Source: Enterococcus dispar ATCC 51266
Lineage (GTDB): Bacteria > Bacillota > Bacilli > Lactobacillales > Enterococcaceae
Length of the DNA stretch: 64,000 nucleotides
Direction: 5' to 3'
Assembly (NCBI RefSeq): GCF_000406945.1
Contig: NZ_KE136354.1
Span: 2,139,290 to 2,203,289 of the forward strand
The notes below the pieces were generated by a model. It was given only the letters and a program-made list of their open reading frames with translations, ran no database searches and was not told the origin of the DNA. Shown piece by piece: positions 26,019-34,555 of the stretch. A program made the position numbers and the translations under genes. Numbering within the stretch: position 1 is the stretch's first letter; each line of letters starts with the position of its first letter.

Positions 26019-26675
26019 ATGGATAATCGCGTGTTGGAGGACTATTTACAAGCTCATGATTTTCCGGTAGTAGTCAAGGAAAAGAAAAAATATTTAACGT
26101 ATGAAGGATTGCAAGATTCAAATGTCTACATTTTAAAAAGCGGCACAATTAAAACCAGCGTCATCTCCCGAGATGGCCGAGAATTTAATTTGCGCTACAT
26201 CAATAGTTTGGAGATTGTTTCATTGTTAAAAGATGAGTATTCGCAATTTATTGACGCCCCTTTTAATATTCGCGTAGAATCATGCAAAGCCGAGCTTTAT
26301 CAAATTGATCGGGTGCAATTTTGGAAAGATATCAACCAAAATTTAGATTTACAACTTTTTGTCAAAGATTATTACCGTGTGCGGCTGTTACACTCCATGA
26401 AACGAATGCAGCAAATGTTAATGAACGGCAAATTTGGGGCTGTATGTACGCAAATATATGAACTATACGATACTTTTGGTGTGAAAACGCCAGATGGTTT
26501 GCTGATTGATTTTGTCGTCACCAATGAAGAAATTGCCCACTTTTGCGGCATTGCTTCTGCCAGCAGTGTCAATCGCATGATGCAGCAACTCAAAGATATG
26601 GGCGCTATTACAATAAAAAAACGTAAAATCCTCATTTTAGATCTGGAAATCATTAAGGATAATATTATTTTTTAG
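26019..26675 (+). CDS. Crp/Fnr family transcriptional regulator (PrfA/Ers-like)
   Basis: A 218-residue regulator with an N-terminal cyclic-nucleotide-binding-like beta roll (SNVYILKSGTIKTSVISRDG), a central dimerisation helix (LHSMKRMQQMLMNGKFG) and a C-terminal winged helix-turn-helix (TNEEIAHFCGIASASSVNRM). The linker and HTH resemble Listeria PrfA and the enterococcal Ers protein in spacing. I see no cysteine cluster for an iron-sulfur centre and no clear cAMP-binding Arg-Ser pair, so the signal is unknown. A GGAG site lies rather far (13 bases) upstream of the ATG. Neighbours are small hypothetical genes; its targets cannot be inferred here. Confidence 0.85.
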   Translation: MDNRVLEDYLQAHDFPVVVKEKKKYLTYEGLQDSNVYILKSGTIKTSVISRDGREFNLRYINSLEIVSLLKDEYSQFIDAPFNIRVESCKAELYQIDRVQFWKDINQNLDLQLFVKDYYRVRLLHSMKRMQQMLMNGKFGAVCTQIYELYDTFGVKTPDGLLIDFVVTNEEIAHFCGIASASSVNRMMQQLKDMGAITIKKRKILILDLEIIKDNIIF

Positions 26676-26809
26676 CTCATTTATGGCGAACTTTAAGACA
26701 TGGATAGATAAAAGCTGAAAGGAGCTGTTTTTCTTTCAAGCGATATACCCATAATATTGGTATATCAGACTTATTCCTTGTGAAAATTATATAATTTCTT
26801 TATCAATGC

Positions 26810-26854
26810 AAAATCCGCTAAACATCCATTTACTTGATGTTTAGCGGATTTTTA
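26810..26854. terminator. Bidirectional intrinsic terminator
   Basis: AAAATCCGCTAAACATC pairs exactly with GATGTTTAGCGGATTTT around a nine-base loop. It separates the convergent Crp/Fnr gene and the membrane-protein gene that ends at 26908. Confidence 0.88.
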
Positions 26855-26907
26855 TTTTGTTCCATTTTTTATCCATTATAAAACTCATAAAATCAGCAGC
26901 CTGCTTA

Positions 26908-27315
26908 TTAGTTTTCTTGCAACTCTTTTGCGATTGCTTTTGTGTCGTCTTTTTTATCCCCGGCGTTTTCCGCTGCCCGCAAAGCTTCCAAGTGCTCCAA
27001 CTTAACGTGCAATTCAGCAATTTTATCGGTTAATTCTTGATGCATGTCTTCATGACGCCGCTGCATTTTATCCATCCTGGAACGGACTACAACACCATTT
27101 CCCGCTGCAATTGAAGCCCCTACCGCACTTAAAACATTGGTATAATTGCCCAAAATCAGTTGCACATTATTATCAGGTGACAAGGAATGAACTGCTGGTA
27201 CTACCTTTGTGATAAAGGCAAAAATAACCAGATAAAAAAACAAAAACAAATAAATAAAAATCGAAATTTTACTCGCTAATAATGCCGGAATTTTTTGCAA
27301 TAATTTTTCCATCAT
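26908..27315 (-). CDS. Membrane-anchored coiled-coil hypothetical protein
   Basis: A 135-residue protein with one strong membrane helix (SIFIYLFLFFYLVIFAFITK, residues 18-37), a weaker second segment near 50-75 (LGNYTNVLSAVGASIAAGNG), then a charged coiled-coil (DKMQRRHEDMHQELTDKIAEL and on to EHLEAL) and a Lys/Asp-rich tail. GGAGAG precedes two adjacent ATG codons. The design recalls small phage or plasmid accessory membrane proteins, but I cannot assign a family. Confidence 0.6.
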   Translation of the reverse strand: MMEKLLQKIPALLASKISIFIYLFLFFYLVIFAFITKVVPAVHSLSPDNNVQLILGNYTNVLSAVGASIAAGNGVVVRSRMDKMQRRHEDMHQELTDKIAELHVKLEHLEALRAAENAGDKKDDTKAIAKELQEN

Positions 27316-27575
27316 ACTCTCCTTTTATAGCTATATTTTAAGTTTAGCAGAAAATATTCCAACTGCTCTATTTGAACACTTTTTAAAAAGAACGAATGCA
27401 CCCCTCTTTTAAAAATAGTATACTGAAGTGAAAGACTTGCTAGCACATTTTACTCGAAAAATATTTTTATTTTTAGCAAAACGTTTGGTGTTTAGTCCTA
27501 AAGTATTGGATGCTAGGAGATATTTTTTTACCAAATGGTGAGTAAGCCACGACAAAAATTGGAGCTGATTTTTTT

Positions 27576-27812
27576 ATGTTATCGCTGGTACTTGGAATTC
27601 TGATATTATTTTATCCCCTTATTCAAATCCCCAAGATGATACAACGCAAACGCACAAACGGACACTATTTTTCAGAAGATAAGCGGATTCTTGTAGCCAA
27701 AAGTGAAAATATGGGCAACAACCTGAACATGCAAAACAAATATGGTTTTTTTATCAATCTTTTTGCTGCGTTATTTTTAATAGGCTATGGTCTTTATTTA
27801 ATCCTGCACTAA
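27576..27812 (+). CDS. Small two-helix membrane protein
   Basis: A 78-residue protein with membrane segments at each end (LSLVLGILILFYPLIQIP and FFINLFAALFLIGYGLYLIL) and a charged middle. A GGAG site is eleven bases before the ATG. It precedes the M24-like gene by 35 bases on the same strand, suggesting one transcript. Function unknown. Confidence 0.6.
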   Translation: MLSLVLGILILFYPLIQIPKMIQRKRTNGHYFSEDKRILVAKSENMGNNLNMQNKYGFFINLFAALFLIGYGLYLILH

Positions 27813-27847
27813 ATGACACTATTTAAACCTGAGAAAAGAGGTCTTCT

Positions 27848-29233
27848 ATGCCAAAATTTAAATTAAAAAAAGTGACGCCGCCGCTACGAGACAATGAAGC
27901 CAAAATTTATCACCTAACAGATGAAACAATGGCCGGCCGCAAAGAAAAAGTCTTAGAAAAAATGCGGACAGAAAAAATCGACAGTATCGTTATTTATTGT
28001 GATTTGGAACACGGAGGGAATTTTGCTTATTTAACGGGCTTTGTGACCCGTTTTGAGGAAAGTTTACTCATTTTACATCAAGATGGCACTGCTTTTTTTG
28101 TGGCCGGCAATGAGAATTTGAAGATGAATCAACATAGTCGCATCCCAGCGACACTACTTCACTATCCTCAATTTTCCTTACCTGACCAACCAATGAAGGG
28201 TGAAAAAACACTGGCTGCTGTTTTACAAGAGGCAGAAATTTCTGATGAAAAACAAAACATTGGTCTCATCGGCTGGAAAATGTTTACCACCGAAAATGAA
28301 AATAATCGCAAAATTTTTGATGTCCCACATTTTATCGTGTCAGCAGTCACCGAAGTAGCTCCAAACAGTAAGATTGAGAATCGTAGCGATCTTTTTATTC
28401 ATCCTGAAAATGGCGTGCGAGTAAAAAACAACGCCAACGAAATAGCCTATTATGAATTTGGGTCAAGTTTAGCCTCTGACTGTGTTTTAAACGCTCTCGA
28501 TGCGGTTAAGATTGGCCAAAGTGAAATGGAAATTGGCAGCAAATTAACCCGCTACGGTCAAACACCAAACGTCATGCCAATTGCCGCCACCGGTGAACGT
28601 TTTTCCCACGCTTTTATTTCACCAACTGATAAAAAAGTGCACTTAGGCGATAAGATGTCGTTAACGACCGGTTTTAGAGGTGGGCTAGCTAGTCGCAGCG
28701 GCTACGCTGTTCATAACGAAACCGAATTACCCCAAGGACAAGCAGATTACTTAAAAAAAGTCGCGCAACCTTATTTCAACGCTGTGACAACTTGGCTAGA
28801 AAAAATTGAGTTAGAGATGACGGGCGGTCAGCTGTATCAAATAATTGCAGACGTCTTACCAAAAGAAATTTATCATTGGCATTTAAATCCCGGCCACTTA
28901 ACTGCCGATGAAGAGTGGATGTCCTCGCCTATAAAGCCAAACGCCGCAGCGCCTCTTGTATCGGGTATGTTATTGCAAATAGACATTATCCCTTCTGTTC
29001 CAGGCTTTGCTGGTGCCAGTTGTGAAAACGGCATTGCCTTAGCTGACAGCACATTGCGCCAAGAATTAGCTGCAAAATATCCTGCTGTATGGCAGCGCAT
29101 AAAAGTGCGGCAAGAATATATTCGTCAAGAACTTAATATTGCCTTGCCTGATCACGTCTTACCACTATCGAGTGGTGTTGCCTTTTATACACCTTTTTTC
29201 TTAGCCAAAGATTTGGCTTTTGTGAAAGAGTGA
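27848..29233 (+). CDS. M24 (creatinase/aminopeptidase P)-like protein with degenerate metal site
   Basis: A 461-residue protein with an N-terminal creatinase-type domain (EKMRTEKIDSIVIYCDLE, FAYLTGFVTRFEESLL) and a C-terminal pita-bread-like domain. M24 peptidases bind two metals through D-D-H-E-E. Here the first aspartate region reads GDKMSLTTGFRGG where LIDxG is expected, and the second Asp is also not evident; a His remains in LNPGHLTADEEW and an acidic residue in GASCENGIAL. A classical proline-peptidase activity is therefore doubtful. AGAGG stands seven bases before the ATG. Probably cotranscribed with the small membrane protein upstream, and ends in a strong terminator. Confidence 0.75.
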   Translation: MPKFKLKKVTPPLRDNEAKIYHLTDETMAGRKEKVLEKMRTEKIDSIVIYCDLEHGGNFAYLTGFVTRFEESLLILHQDGTAFFVAGNENLKMNQHSRIPATLLHYPQFSLPDQPMKGEKTLAAVLQEAEISDEKQNIGLIGWKMFTTENENNRKIFDVPHFIVSAVTEVAPNSKIENRSDLFIHPENGVRVKNNANEIAYYEFGSSLASDCVLNALDAVKIGQSEMEIGSKLTRYGQTPNVMPIAATGERFSHAFISPTDKKVHLGDKMSLTTGFRGGLASRSGYAVHNETELPQGQADYLKKVAQPYFNAVTTWLEKIELEMTGGQLYQIIADVLPKEIYHWHLNPGHLTADEEWMSSPIKPNAAAPLVSGMLLQIDIIPSVPGFAGASCENGIALADSTLRQELAAKYPAVWQRIKVRQEYIRQELNIALPDHVLPLSSGVAFYTPFFLAKDLAFVKE

Positions 29234-29238
29234 GAAAA

Positions 29239-29281
29239 GAAAAAAACAACTTATCTTTAAATGAAGATAGGTTGTTTTTTT
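29239..29281. terminator. Bidirectional terminator
   Basis: AAAAAACAACTTATCTT and its near-complement AAGATAGGTTGTTTTTT form a long stem with T runs on both strands. It overlaps the stop codon of the esterase gene on the other strand. Confidence 0.85.
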
Positions 29282-30050
29282 AATACTTATTTTTAGTTTT
29301 CCTTGTATAAATCTCCGCGAAGCGTTGTAAAACGACAGCAATTGCTTTTTCCCAATAGGCCCAGTCATGATTTCCTGGGCTTTCTTGATATTCAAAGAAA
29401 GGCAATACATTTTGTGCTCTTTGTAAAAAATTTTGATTATCCTGATAAATAAAATCCTCTGTCCCACACATTTGCAAAAAGTAAGTTTCCTCAATAGATG
29501 CAGGCATTTCATGAGGCAATAGATTGAATAAGTTATTGTTGCTTTTTGATAGTATCCTGATGTCACCAAAAATTGCTGCCAGCTGTTTTTTTCGCTCTGA
29601 TCTTCGCCACAAGTTAACAACATCCAGCGCTCCTGAAAGTGAAGCTGCGGCATTAAACTGATCTGGATATGTCAGCGCCCATTTAAAAGCGCCATATCCG
29701 CCCATGGAAAGCCCAGCGACAAACATTTTTTCTTTGACAGCCTCAATTTGGAACCATTGCTTCATTTTTTGTGGGAGCTCTTGGGTCAAAAAGGTAAAAT
29801 AAGCACCGCCTGCGGCCATATCTGTATAATAACTTAGGCCCACTTGCGGCATCACAATAACAAAAGGATACTTTTGTGCCTGACGTGCTAAATTCGTCTG
29901 ATTGAACCAGGCATTACAATCGTCTGACCATCCGTGGAGTAAATAAAGGACGGGTGCCTCAGAAATATCAACTGTATCTGGTAAATAAATTTTAACACTG
30001 GTACTTAAATCTAAAATTTGTGATTTAAAATTCAGCTGACAAATTGTCAT
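29280..30050 (-). CDS. Alpha/beta-hydrolase esterase (FrmB/tributyrin-esterase type)
   Basis: A 256-residue serine esterase of the esterase D/FrmB group. The nucleophile lies in GLSMGGYGAFKWA, the oxyanion region in LYLLHGWSDDCNAW, the acid in GTEDF and the His in PGNHDWAYWE. No signal peptide, so cytoplasmic. The ATG at 30050 has AAAGGAG eight bases ahead and is preferred over the frame's earlier start. It lies after the LacI gene and its terminator. In a glycan-use neighbourhood a sugar de-acetylase role is possible; other members cleave short-chain acyl esters or S-formylglutathione. Substrate unproven. Confidence 0.85.
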   Translation of the reverse strand: MTICQLNFKSQILDLSTSVKIYLPDTVDISEAPVLYLLHGWSDDCNAWFNQTNLARQAQKYPFVIVMPQVGLSYYTDMAAGGAYFTFLTQELPQKMKQWFQIEAVKEKMFVAGLSMGGYGAFKWALTYPDQFNAAASLSGALDVVNLWRRSERKKQLAAIFGDIRILSKSNNNLFNLLPHEMPASIEETYFLQMCGTEDFIYQDNQNFLQRAQNVLPFFEYQESPGNHDWAYWEKAIAVVLQRFAEIYTRKTKNKY

Positions 30051-30093
30051 TAACAACACTCCTTTATACACAAACCATCGTGCTATTCAACAA

Positions 30094-30149
30094 TAAAAAA
30101 GCCAGCTCACAGTTGCTAAAACCTCATTCTTAGCAACTGCTCAACTGGA
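30094..30149 (-). terminator. Terminator of the LacI regulator gene
   Basis: CAGTTGCTAA and TTAGCAACTG form a perfect inner stem extended by CCAG/CTGG, followed on the minus strand by TTTTTTATTG. Confidence 0.85.
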
Positions 30150-30155
30150 AGTTTT

Positions 30156-31127
30156 TCAATGTCCTAATGAGCTCCCGGGTACAAATGTTGTATAAATTGC
30201 TTCATCTTCCACCTTTTCGCCTTGGATTAGACGGATAATTTTTTCGGCAGCCACCATGCCCCAACGATGTTTGGAATAAGCAATTGTTGCCAGTCGCGGT
30301 GTTAAAAAGGAGCTGATTTCAATATTATCAAAACCGACAATACGAATATCTTGTCCAATTTTTTCTTTTCTTTTGGCAAAAAACTTATAAATCCCCACAG
30401 CCATTTCATCATTAAAGGAAAAAATATCCAAAGGAAATGTCGCCAAGCCCTGATCAATTTTTTCAGCAATTTTTTCAGCTGCGGCATAGCCGGAAGGTTC
30501 AGTAAAATTTCCCGCGATAATCTCGTACTCAATACCAAAACGGGTCAATTCTTTGGTACTAGCCGATAGTCTTTGGGCGTTATCATAGCCCATTGAACCG
30601 GTTACCAAATAGACGTGTTGCGTTTTTGCCGCTAGAAGTCGTTCTACCGCTAAAGTAGCGCCGCCTTTATTATCAAGTAAAACCCGTGAAATATTATCTT
30701 TGGCAATTTCACGATCTAAGACCACCATTTGATGTCCTCGATCCGCTAACATTTCGATTTCTTGAGTCTTAAACGTCCAATCTAAGATAATTGCACCGTC
30801 GACCATTCTTTCGGGAATGAATAAATGGGATTTTTGTCCACTGCAAACAATCATTTCATAATCATAGGCTGCTAATCCGCGTTTAATTCCATCCAATAGT
30901 TCACCATAAAAACTGCCGGCATAGTCGGCTAAATATACCCCGATAATATTTGTCTGTTGCTTTTTCAACGTGCGGGCAGCCATGTTGGGAACATAGTTTA
31001 ACTCAGCGGCAATAGCCATGATACGTTGACGGGTTTGTTCAGTTACTTTAGTGCTGCCATTTAAAGCATATGAAACTGTTGAAATTGATACCCCTGCGGC
31101 TTTTGCTATATCTTTAATACCAACCAT
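30156..31127 (-). CDS. LacI family transcriptional regulator of the beta-1,2-glucan locus
   Basis: A 323-residue repressor with an N-terminal HTH (GIKDIAKAAGVSISTVSYALNGSTKVTEQTR) followed by the hinge helix NMAARTLKKQ, then a periplasmic-binding-like effector domain containing IIGVYLADYAGSFYGELLDGI and FSFNDEMAVGIYKF. The ATG at 31127 has AGGAGGG nine bases ahead; the frame's earlier start is less likely. It follows the GH94 gene on the same strand after a terminator. LacI-type palindromes (GAAACGTTTC) occur at the binding-protein promoter and next to the divergent GH13 gene, so it probably represses the whole locus and responds to a beta-1,2-glucooligosaccharide. The effector is inference. 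Confidence 0.9.
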   Translation of the reverse strand: MVGIKDIAKAAGVSISTVSYALNGSTKVTEQTRQRIMAIAAELNYVPNMAARTLKKQQTNIIGVYLADYAGSFYGELLDGIKRGLAAYDYEMIVCSGQKSHLFIPERMVDGAIILDWTFKTQEIEMLADRGHQMVVLDREIAKDNISRVLLDNKGGATLAVERLLAAKTQHVYLVTGSMGYDNAQRLSASTKELTRFGIEYEIIAGNFTEPSGYAAAEKIAEKIDQGLATFPLDIFSFNDEMAVGIYKFFAKRKEKIGQDIRIVGFDNIEISSFLTPRLATIAYSKHRWGMVAAEKIIRLIQGEKVEDEAIYTTFVPGSSLGH

Positions 31128-31200
31128 GTGCCTTACCCTCCTATTCTCATTCATTACTATCTAAGTTTGTTGCTATGTAAAATGCAACTTATCTTTTAAA

Positions 31201-31242
31201 ATTTTGACAATGTGACCAAAATTGCTGTCACATCGTCAAAAT
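31201..31242 (-). terminator. Hairpin terminator after the GH94 gene
   Basis: ATTTTGACAATGTGAC and GTCACATCGTCAAAAT pair with one mismatch around a ten-base loop. The T tract is short, so some read-through into lacI is possible. Confidence 0.72.
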
Positions 31243-31261
31243 CTTTATTCTTACTGTTTAA

Positions 31262-34200
31262 TTAGCAATAAATATCAATTTGATTGCCATGTTTCAGATA
31301 TTCTTTAAAGTCTGCTTTATTCAAGATAAAACCACCCTTACGATAAGGATTAGATTCTAATTTTGTTGCTACCACTTTACCATTGATTACCAATTTACGC
31401 TCCTCTTCTGTTGCAATATGAAAAGTAAGGGCCACAGGTATATCCCCTAATGCGTAAGTTACATTTAACCCGTCAAGTTCTGCAGGTAAAACAGGGTCCA
31501 AGACGATCGTTTTACTGTCTTCTCTTAGGCCCAAAACGTTTGTTAACAATTGATTTAAATAAATTCCCGGCCCGCTAGAATAGATGCGCCAGCCCCCTTT
31601 AACGTCAACGCTTCCATCTCTTAGTTTACCAAAATTTTCTTGGGCTTCATATCTTGTTTTGAAATCGCCATCAGAACTACTGAAATAAACGTTTGATTGA
31701 CGTAATTTGGCATTTTGTACGCGTTCTTTTAAATTAATGGGATTAATCGTCTGCAAGGCACGCCATGTTTCCTCCGATTTACCTAATTTTGCCATTGCTT
31801 CGGTAAAACGAATATGGGCATGGACATACTGCAAGCCAATTTCACGCCCAAAATTAGCAGCTTGTTCAGCTCGTTTAAAATTGGTGCTAACGCCACCAGC
31901 GTAGTGGGCGGGGCGATTCATCAAGCGTACACCATCAGGAAATTGCAAATTTTCTTTAATAATAGCCAAGTGAGCTTGGGCTTGTTCTGGTGTTAATAAT
32001 TCCGCAATCATACTTCGCGTCATTGGTAAGAGCCGATATTGAATGCCCGTCTTTTTATCCGTTGGATGAATCATCAACTCTGGCGTACCATCTTCTTCCA
32101 TATAAACAAAGCCGGGAATAACATCTGTATCTAAGATATACTTATTAAAGTCTGCTTTAATGCCAGTGACAAGTTTTGCTAGATGCTGGCTGTAATCTTT
32201 ATCTTCACCAGCTAAAACATCGCTAAGTTTTTTTAATACTTGGTAAGTTAATGCCACCGTCCAACTTGACGCCATGTGTTTTTTCAAGCGACTATCATAA
32301 GGTTGCAATGTATCATCCCAATCGCCATCACCATAACAAGACAAATAGGTGCCGGCTAAGAAATTATCTTCAATATACTGTACTTCTTTTTTCAAGTGTT
32401 CAAAAAGAGTATAGTTTTTGGTCGTTTTATGGAAATCACTCCGACGAGTGTATGGCAACTCTTCTTTTAAAACGCTATAATCACCTGTTTTGGCTAAATA
32501 ATCAGCAATAATTTTCATGGGCCAAACAATCACATCGCCATGACTTTCGTCAGCTTTTTGTGTTTCATAGCGATCAAACATAAACCATTGTGGCCAGTTA
32601 CCATCGTCATCAAATTGGTTGGCATAAACTTTTTTGATAATGTCTTTGACGACTTCAGGGCGATTGATGGCAAAGAAAAATTCGGTTGGTCCTTGGGAAA
32701 CATCCCGCGTACCCCAAGCAGCGCCTCCATACTGTTCTAAACCATGAGGAGATAGATAATGCACCAACATGTTGTGCGCATACCAGCGGCTTAAATAATT
32801 CATGCTACTAACGTCCACTGTTTCATGATCCAATTTGAAATGATGCAATAAGCCATCAATAAAATCAAGATACGCTTCATCTTCTGCAATCAAATCCGTA
32901 TTTGTTGCAACAAAATTCTCACCGGACAAAGTTCCTTGAATAACACTTTCAAATCCAGAAACATCTTCTATAACTAAAATATTTAATTCACTTGTCTCAA
33001 CACCAAAAAGACGTTCATCAGTCATACTAAAACCAGTATCAACAGTCATATAATAAGTTAAATCAGGATATTCGCCATTTACAGGTGAATCTGCTGCTGG
33101 TTTGATTGTCATTTGATTTCCGACTTTACTTATTTGATAAGTCGGCGTTTCTGTGGCTCCCATCAAAAGCTGATTTGTTAACGCAAAAGTATAATTTTTA
33201 CCAACCGCGCTATGACAATTTAAGCGAATCTCGCGACCATCTGCGACAGTATAAGTGGTAATCGTCAATAAATCATCAGCCAATTGATAATACCAAGTTG
33301 CTGAATTTAACCCCATTTCAAAAGCAGAAGGCATTGTCAACAGCCGCCAATTTTCCCCTTCTCTAACATATAAGCGTTGACCAGATTGTTTTAAAACATT
33401 CAAGGCATTACGGCTATTACTCATTAGTTTATTCATAGAGGTATTCCCTAATACCACTTGAGAGTTAAAAATACCATACATATAAACAGTAGTAGCAAGT
33501 AATGGCTTATCAACTGTTAAATCGGTTCCACTAAGTAAAATATGACCAGTTGCCCGTTCCATTTGTTTTTCTTTTTCTTGTAACACAACATGGTGATAAT
33601 TCGTTGTAAAAAAAGATAACAGGCCATTTTCATCTGTTTCAACTTGTTCTTTTTCGGGGAAGAGTGCATTGATTTCTGTTGGTGTAAATTGGCGTCCTAC
33701 TAAAGGTGCACCTAATTTTTTTTGACTCGTTTTTCCTTCACGGTTGGTTAAAACGGTCGGTTTAAGATATGCTTCTTCTATTTGTTGCTTATTAAAAATT
33801 GGGGCTGTTACCGCTTGGGGATGATTAGCTTTGAACCCGCCATAAAAAACAATTTCAGCGGAACCTTGTAAAGTTAATTTCTCCGATTGTAAAACAGGGT
33901 AAGCAAATTCATATTGATAGACTTCATTTTCAAATTGATCTTGTGCTAGAGCTTCAGGTACATTGGTTTTTTTGAAAGTTGTTCCAAAAAATTGATAACC
34001 GTCTGTCAAAAAGCCGCGATTTTTCGTTAAGCTGCCATGTTCGACTACTGGAAATTTTCCGTCTTGCGGTTGATTTTGACGTGAAGTAATCGTATAGCCA
34101 TTTTCACCTTCTGTAATTTTGTGATCAACATATTGGGACATGTAAGCTTCATTAGACTGAACCGCACCTTTTGTTGCATTTCCCAAGTCTTGCGCAAAAA

Positions 34201-34543
34201 CGACATCAACAATTTGCCCTTCTCCTTTTAATGTCACTGTCCAAAACCAGATATCCTTTTGACTTAAAGTAAAGTCTACTTGATAAGAAATATTCCCCAC
34301 ACTTCCTTGCCAAGTTACCCCTTTTTCATTTTTGGAAAAAGTGCTGTTACTATTTGAACCGATTAATGGTGTCGCCGTTATTTCGTGATCAAAATTTCGC
34401 AAATAAATTTGATTCACACTACCATCTAATGCATTGCCGTTTAATTGGTTAATCATGATCTCATTACTGGTTAGTTCGTATAAATCCCCAGTGGGTAAAA
34501 ACGTCGCTTTGACATCTGTTCCTTTTAAAATAATTTGTGTCAT
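31262..34543 (-). CDS. GH94 1,2-beta-oligoglucan phosphorylase
   Basis: Phosphorolyses beta-1,2-glucooligosaccharides from the non-reducing end to alpha-glucose 1-phosphate. The 1093-residue length, much longer than cellobiose phosphorylase, matches the 1,2-beta-oligoglucan phosphorylase first described from Listeria innocua. The (alpha/alpha)6 barrel occupies roughly residues 600-1000; the acid aspartate lies in DGDWDDTLQPYD (Asp741 in GDWDD), with WPQWFMFDRYE and HGDVIVWPMKI lining the site. The N-terminal 500 residues are beta-sandwich domains. No signal peptide, so cytoplasmic. Neighbouring GH3, two permeases and a binding protein reproduce the order of the Listeria locus, which strengthens the assignment. 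The exact product spectrum is inferred from that family. Confidence 0.85.
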   Translation of the reverse strand: MTQIILKGTDVKATFLPTGDLYELTSNEIMINQLNGNALDGSVNQIYLRNFDHEITATPLIGSNSNSTFSKNEKGVTWQGSVGNISYQVDFTLSQKDIWFWTVTLKGEGQIVDVVFAQDLGNATKGAVQSNEAYMSQYVDHKITEGENGYTITSRQNQPQDGKFPVVEHGSLTKNRGFLTDGYQFFGTTFKKTNVPEALAQDQFENEVYQYEFAYPVLQSEKLTLQGSAEIVFYGGFKANHPQAVTAPIFNKQQIEEAYLKPTVLTNREGKTSQKKLGAPLVGRQFTPTEINALFPEKEQVETDENGLLSFFTTNYHHVVLQEKEKQMERATGHILLSGTDLTVDKPLLATTVYMYGIFNSQVVLGNTSMNKLMSNSRNALNVLKQSGQRLYVREGENWRLLTMPSAFEMGLNSATWYYQLADDLLTITTYTVADGREIRLNCHSAVGKNYTFALTNQLLMGATETPTYQISKVGNQMTIKPAADSPVNGEYPDLTYYMTVDTGFSMTDERLFGVETSELNILVIEDVSGFESVIQGTLSGENFVATNTDLIAEDEAYLDFIDGLLHHFKLDHETVDVSSMNYLSRWYAHNMLVHYLSPHGLEQYGGAAWGTRDVSQGPTEFFFAINRPEVVKDIIKKVYANQFDDDGNWPQWFMFDRYETQKADESHGDVIVWPMKIIADYLAKTGDYSVLKEELPYTRRSDFHKTTKNYTLFEHLKKEVQYIEDNFLAGTYLSCYGDGDWDDTLQPYDSRLKKHMASSWTVALTYQVLKKLSDVLAGEDKDYSQHLAKLVTGIKADFNKYILDTDVIPGFVYMEEDGTPELMIHPTDKKTGIQYRLLPMTRSMIAELLTPEQAQAHLAIIKENLQFPDGVRLMNRPAHYAGGVSTNFKRAEQAANFGREIGLQYVHAHIRFTEAMAKLGKSEETWRALQTINPINLKERVQNAKLRQSNVYFSSSDGDFKTRYEAQENFGKLRDGSVDVKGGWRIYSSGPGIYLNQLLTNVLGLREDSKTIVLDPVLPAELDGLNVTYALGDIPVALTFHIATEEERKLVINGKVVATKLESNPYRKGGFILNKADFKEYLKHGNQIDIYC

Positions 34544-34555
34544 TGTCTTAACTCC

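Noticed and set aside
26811-26822. Match of AATCCGCT to the candidate guide
   Set aside because: Eight bases inside a terminator stem; similar short matches occur elsewhere (for example near 1125 and 42873).
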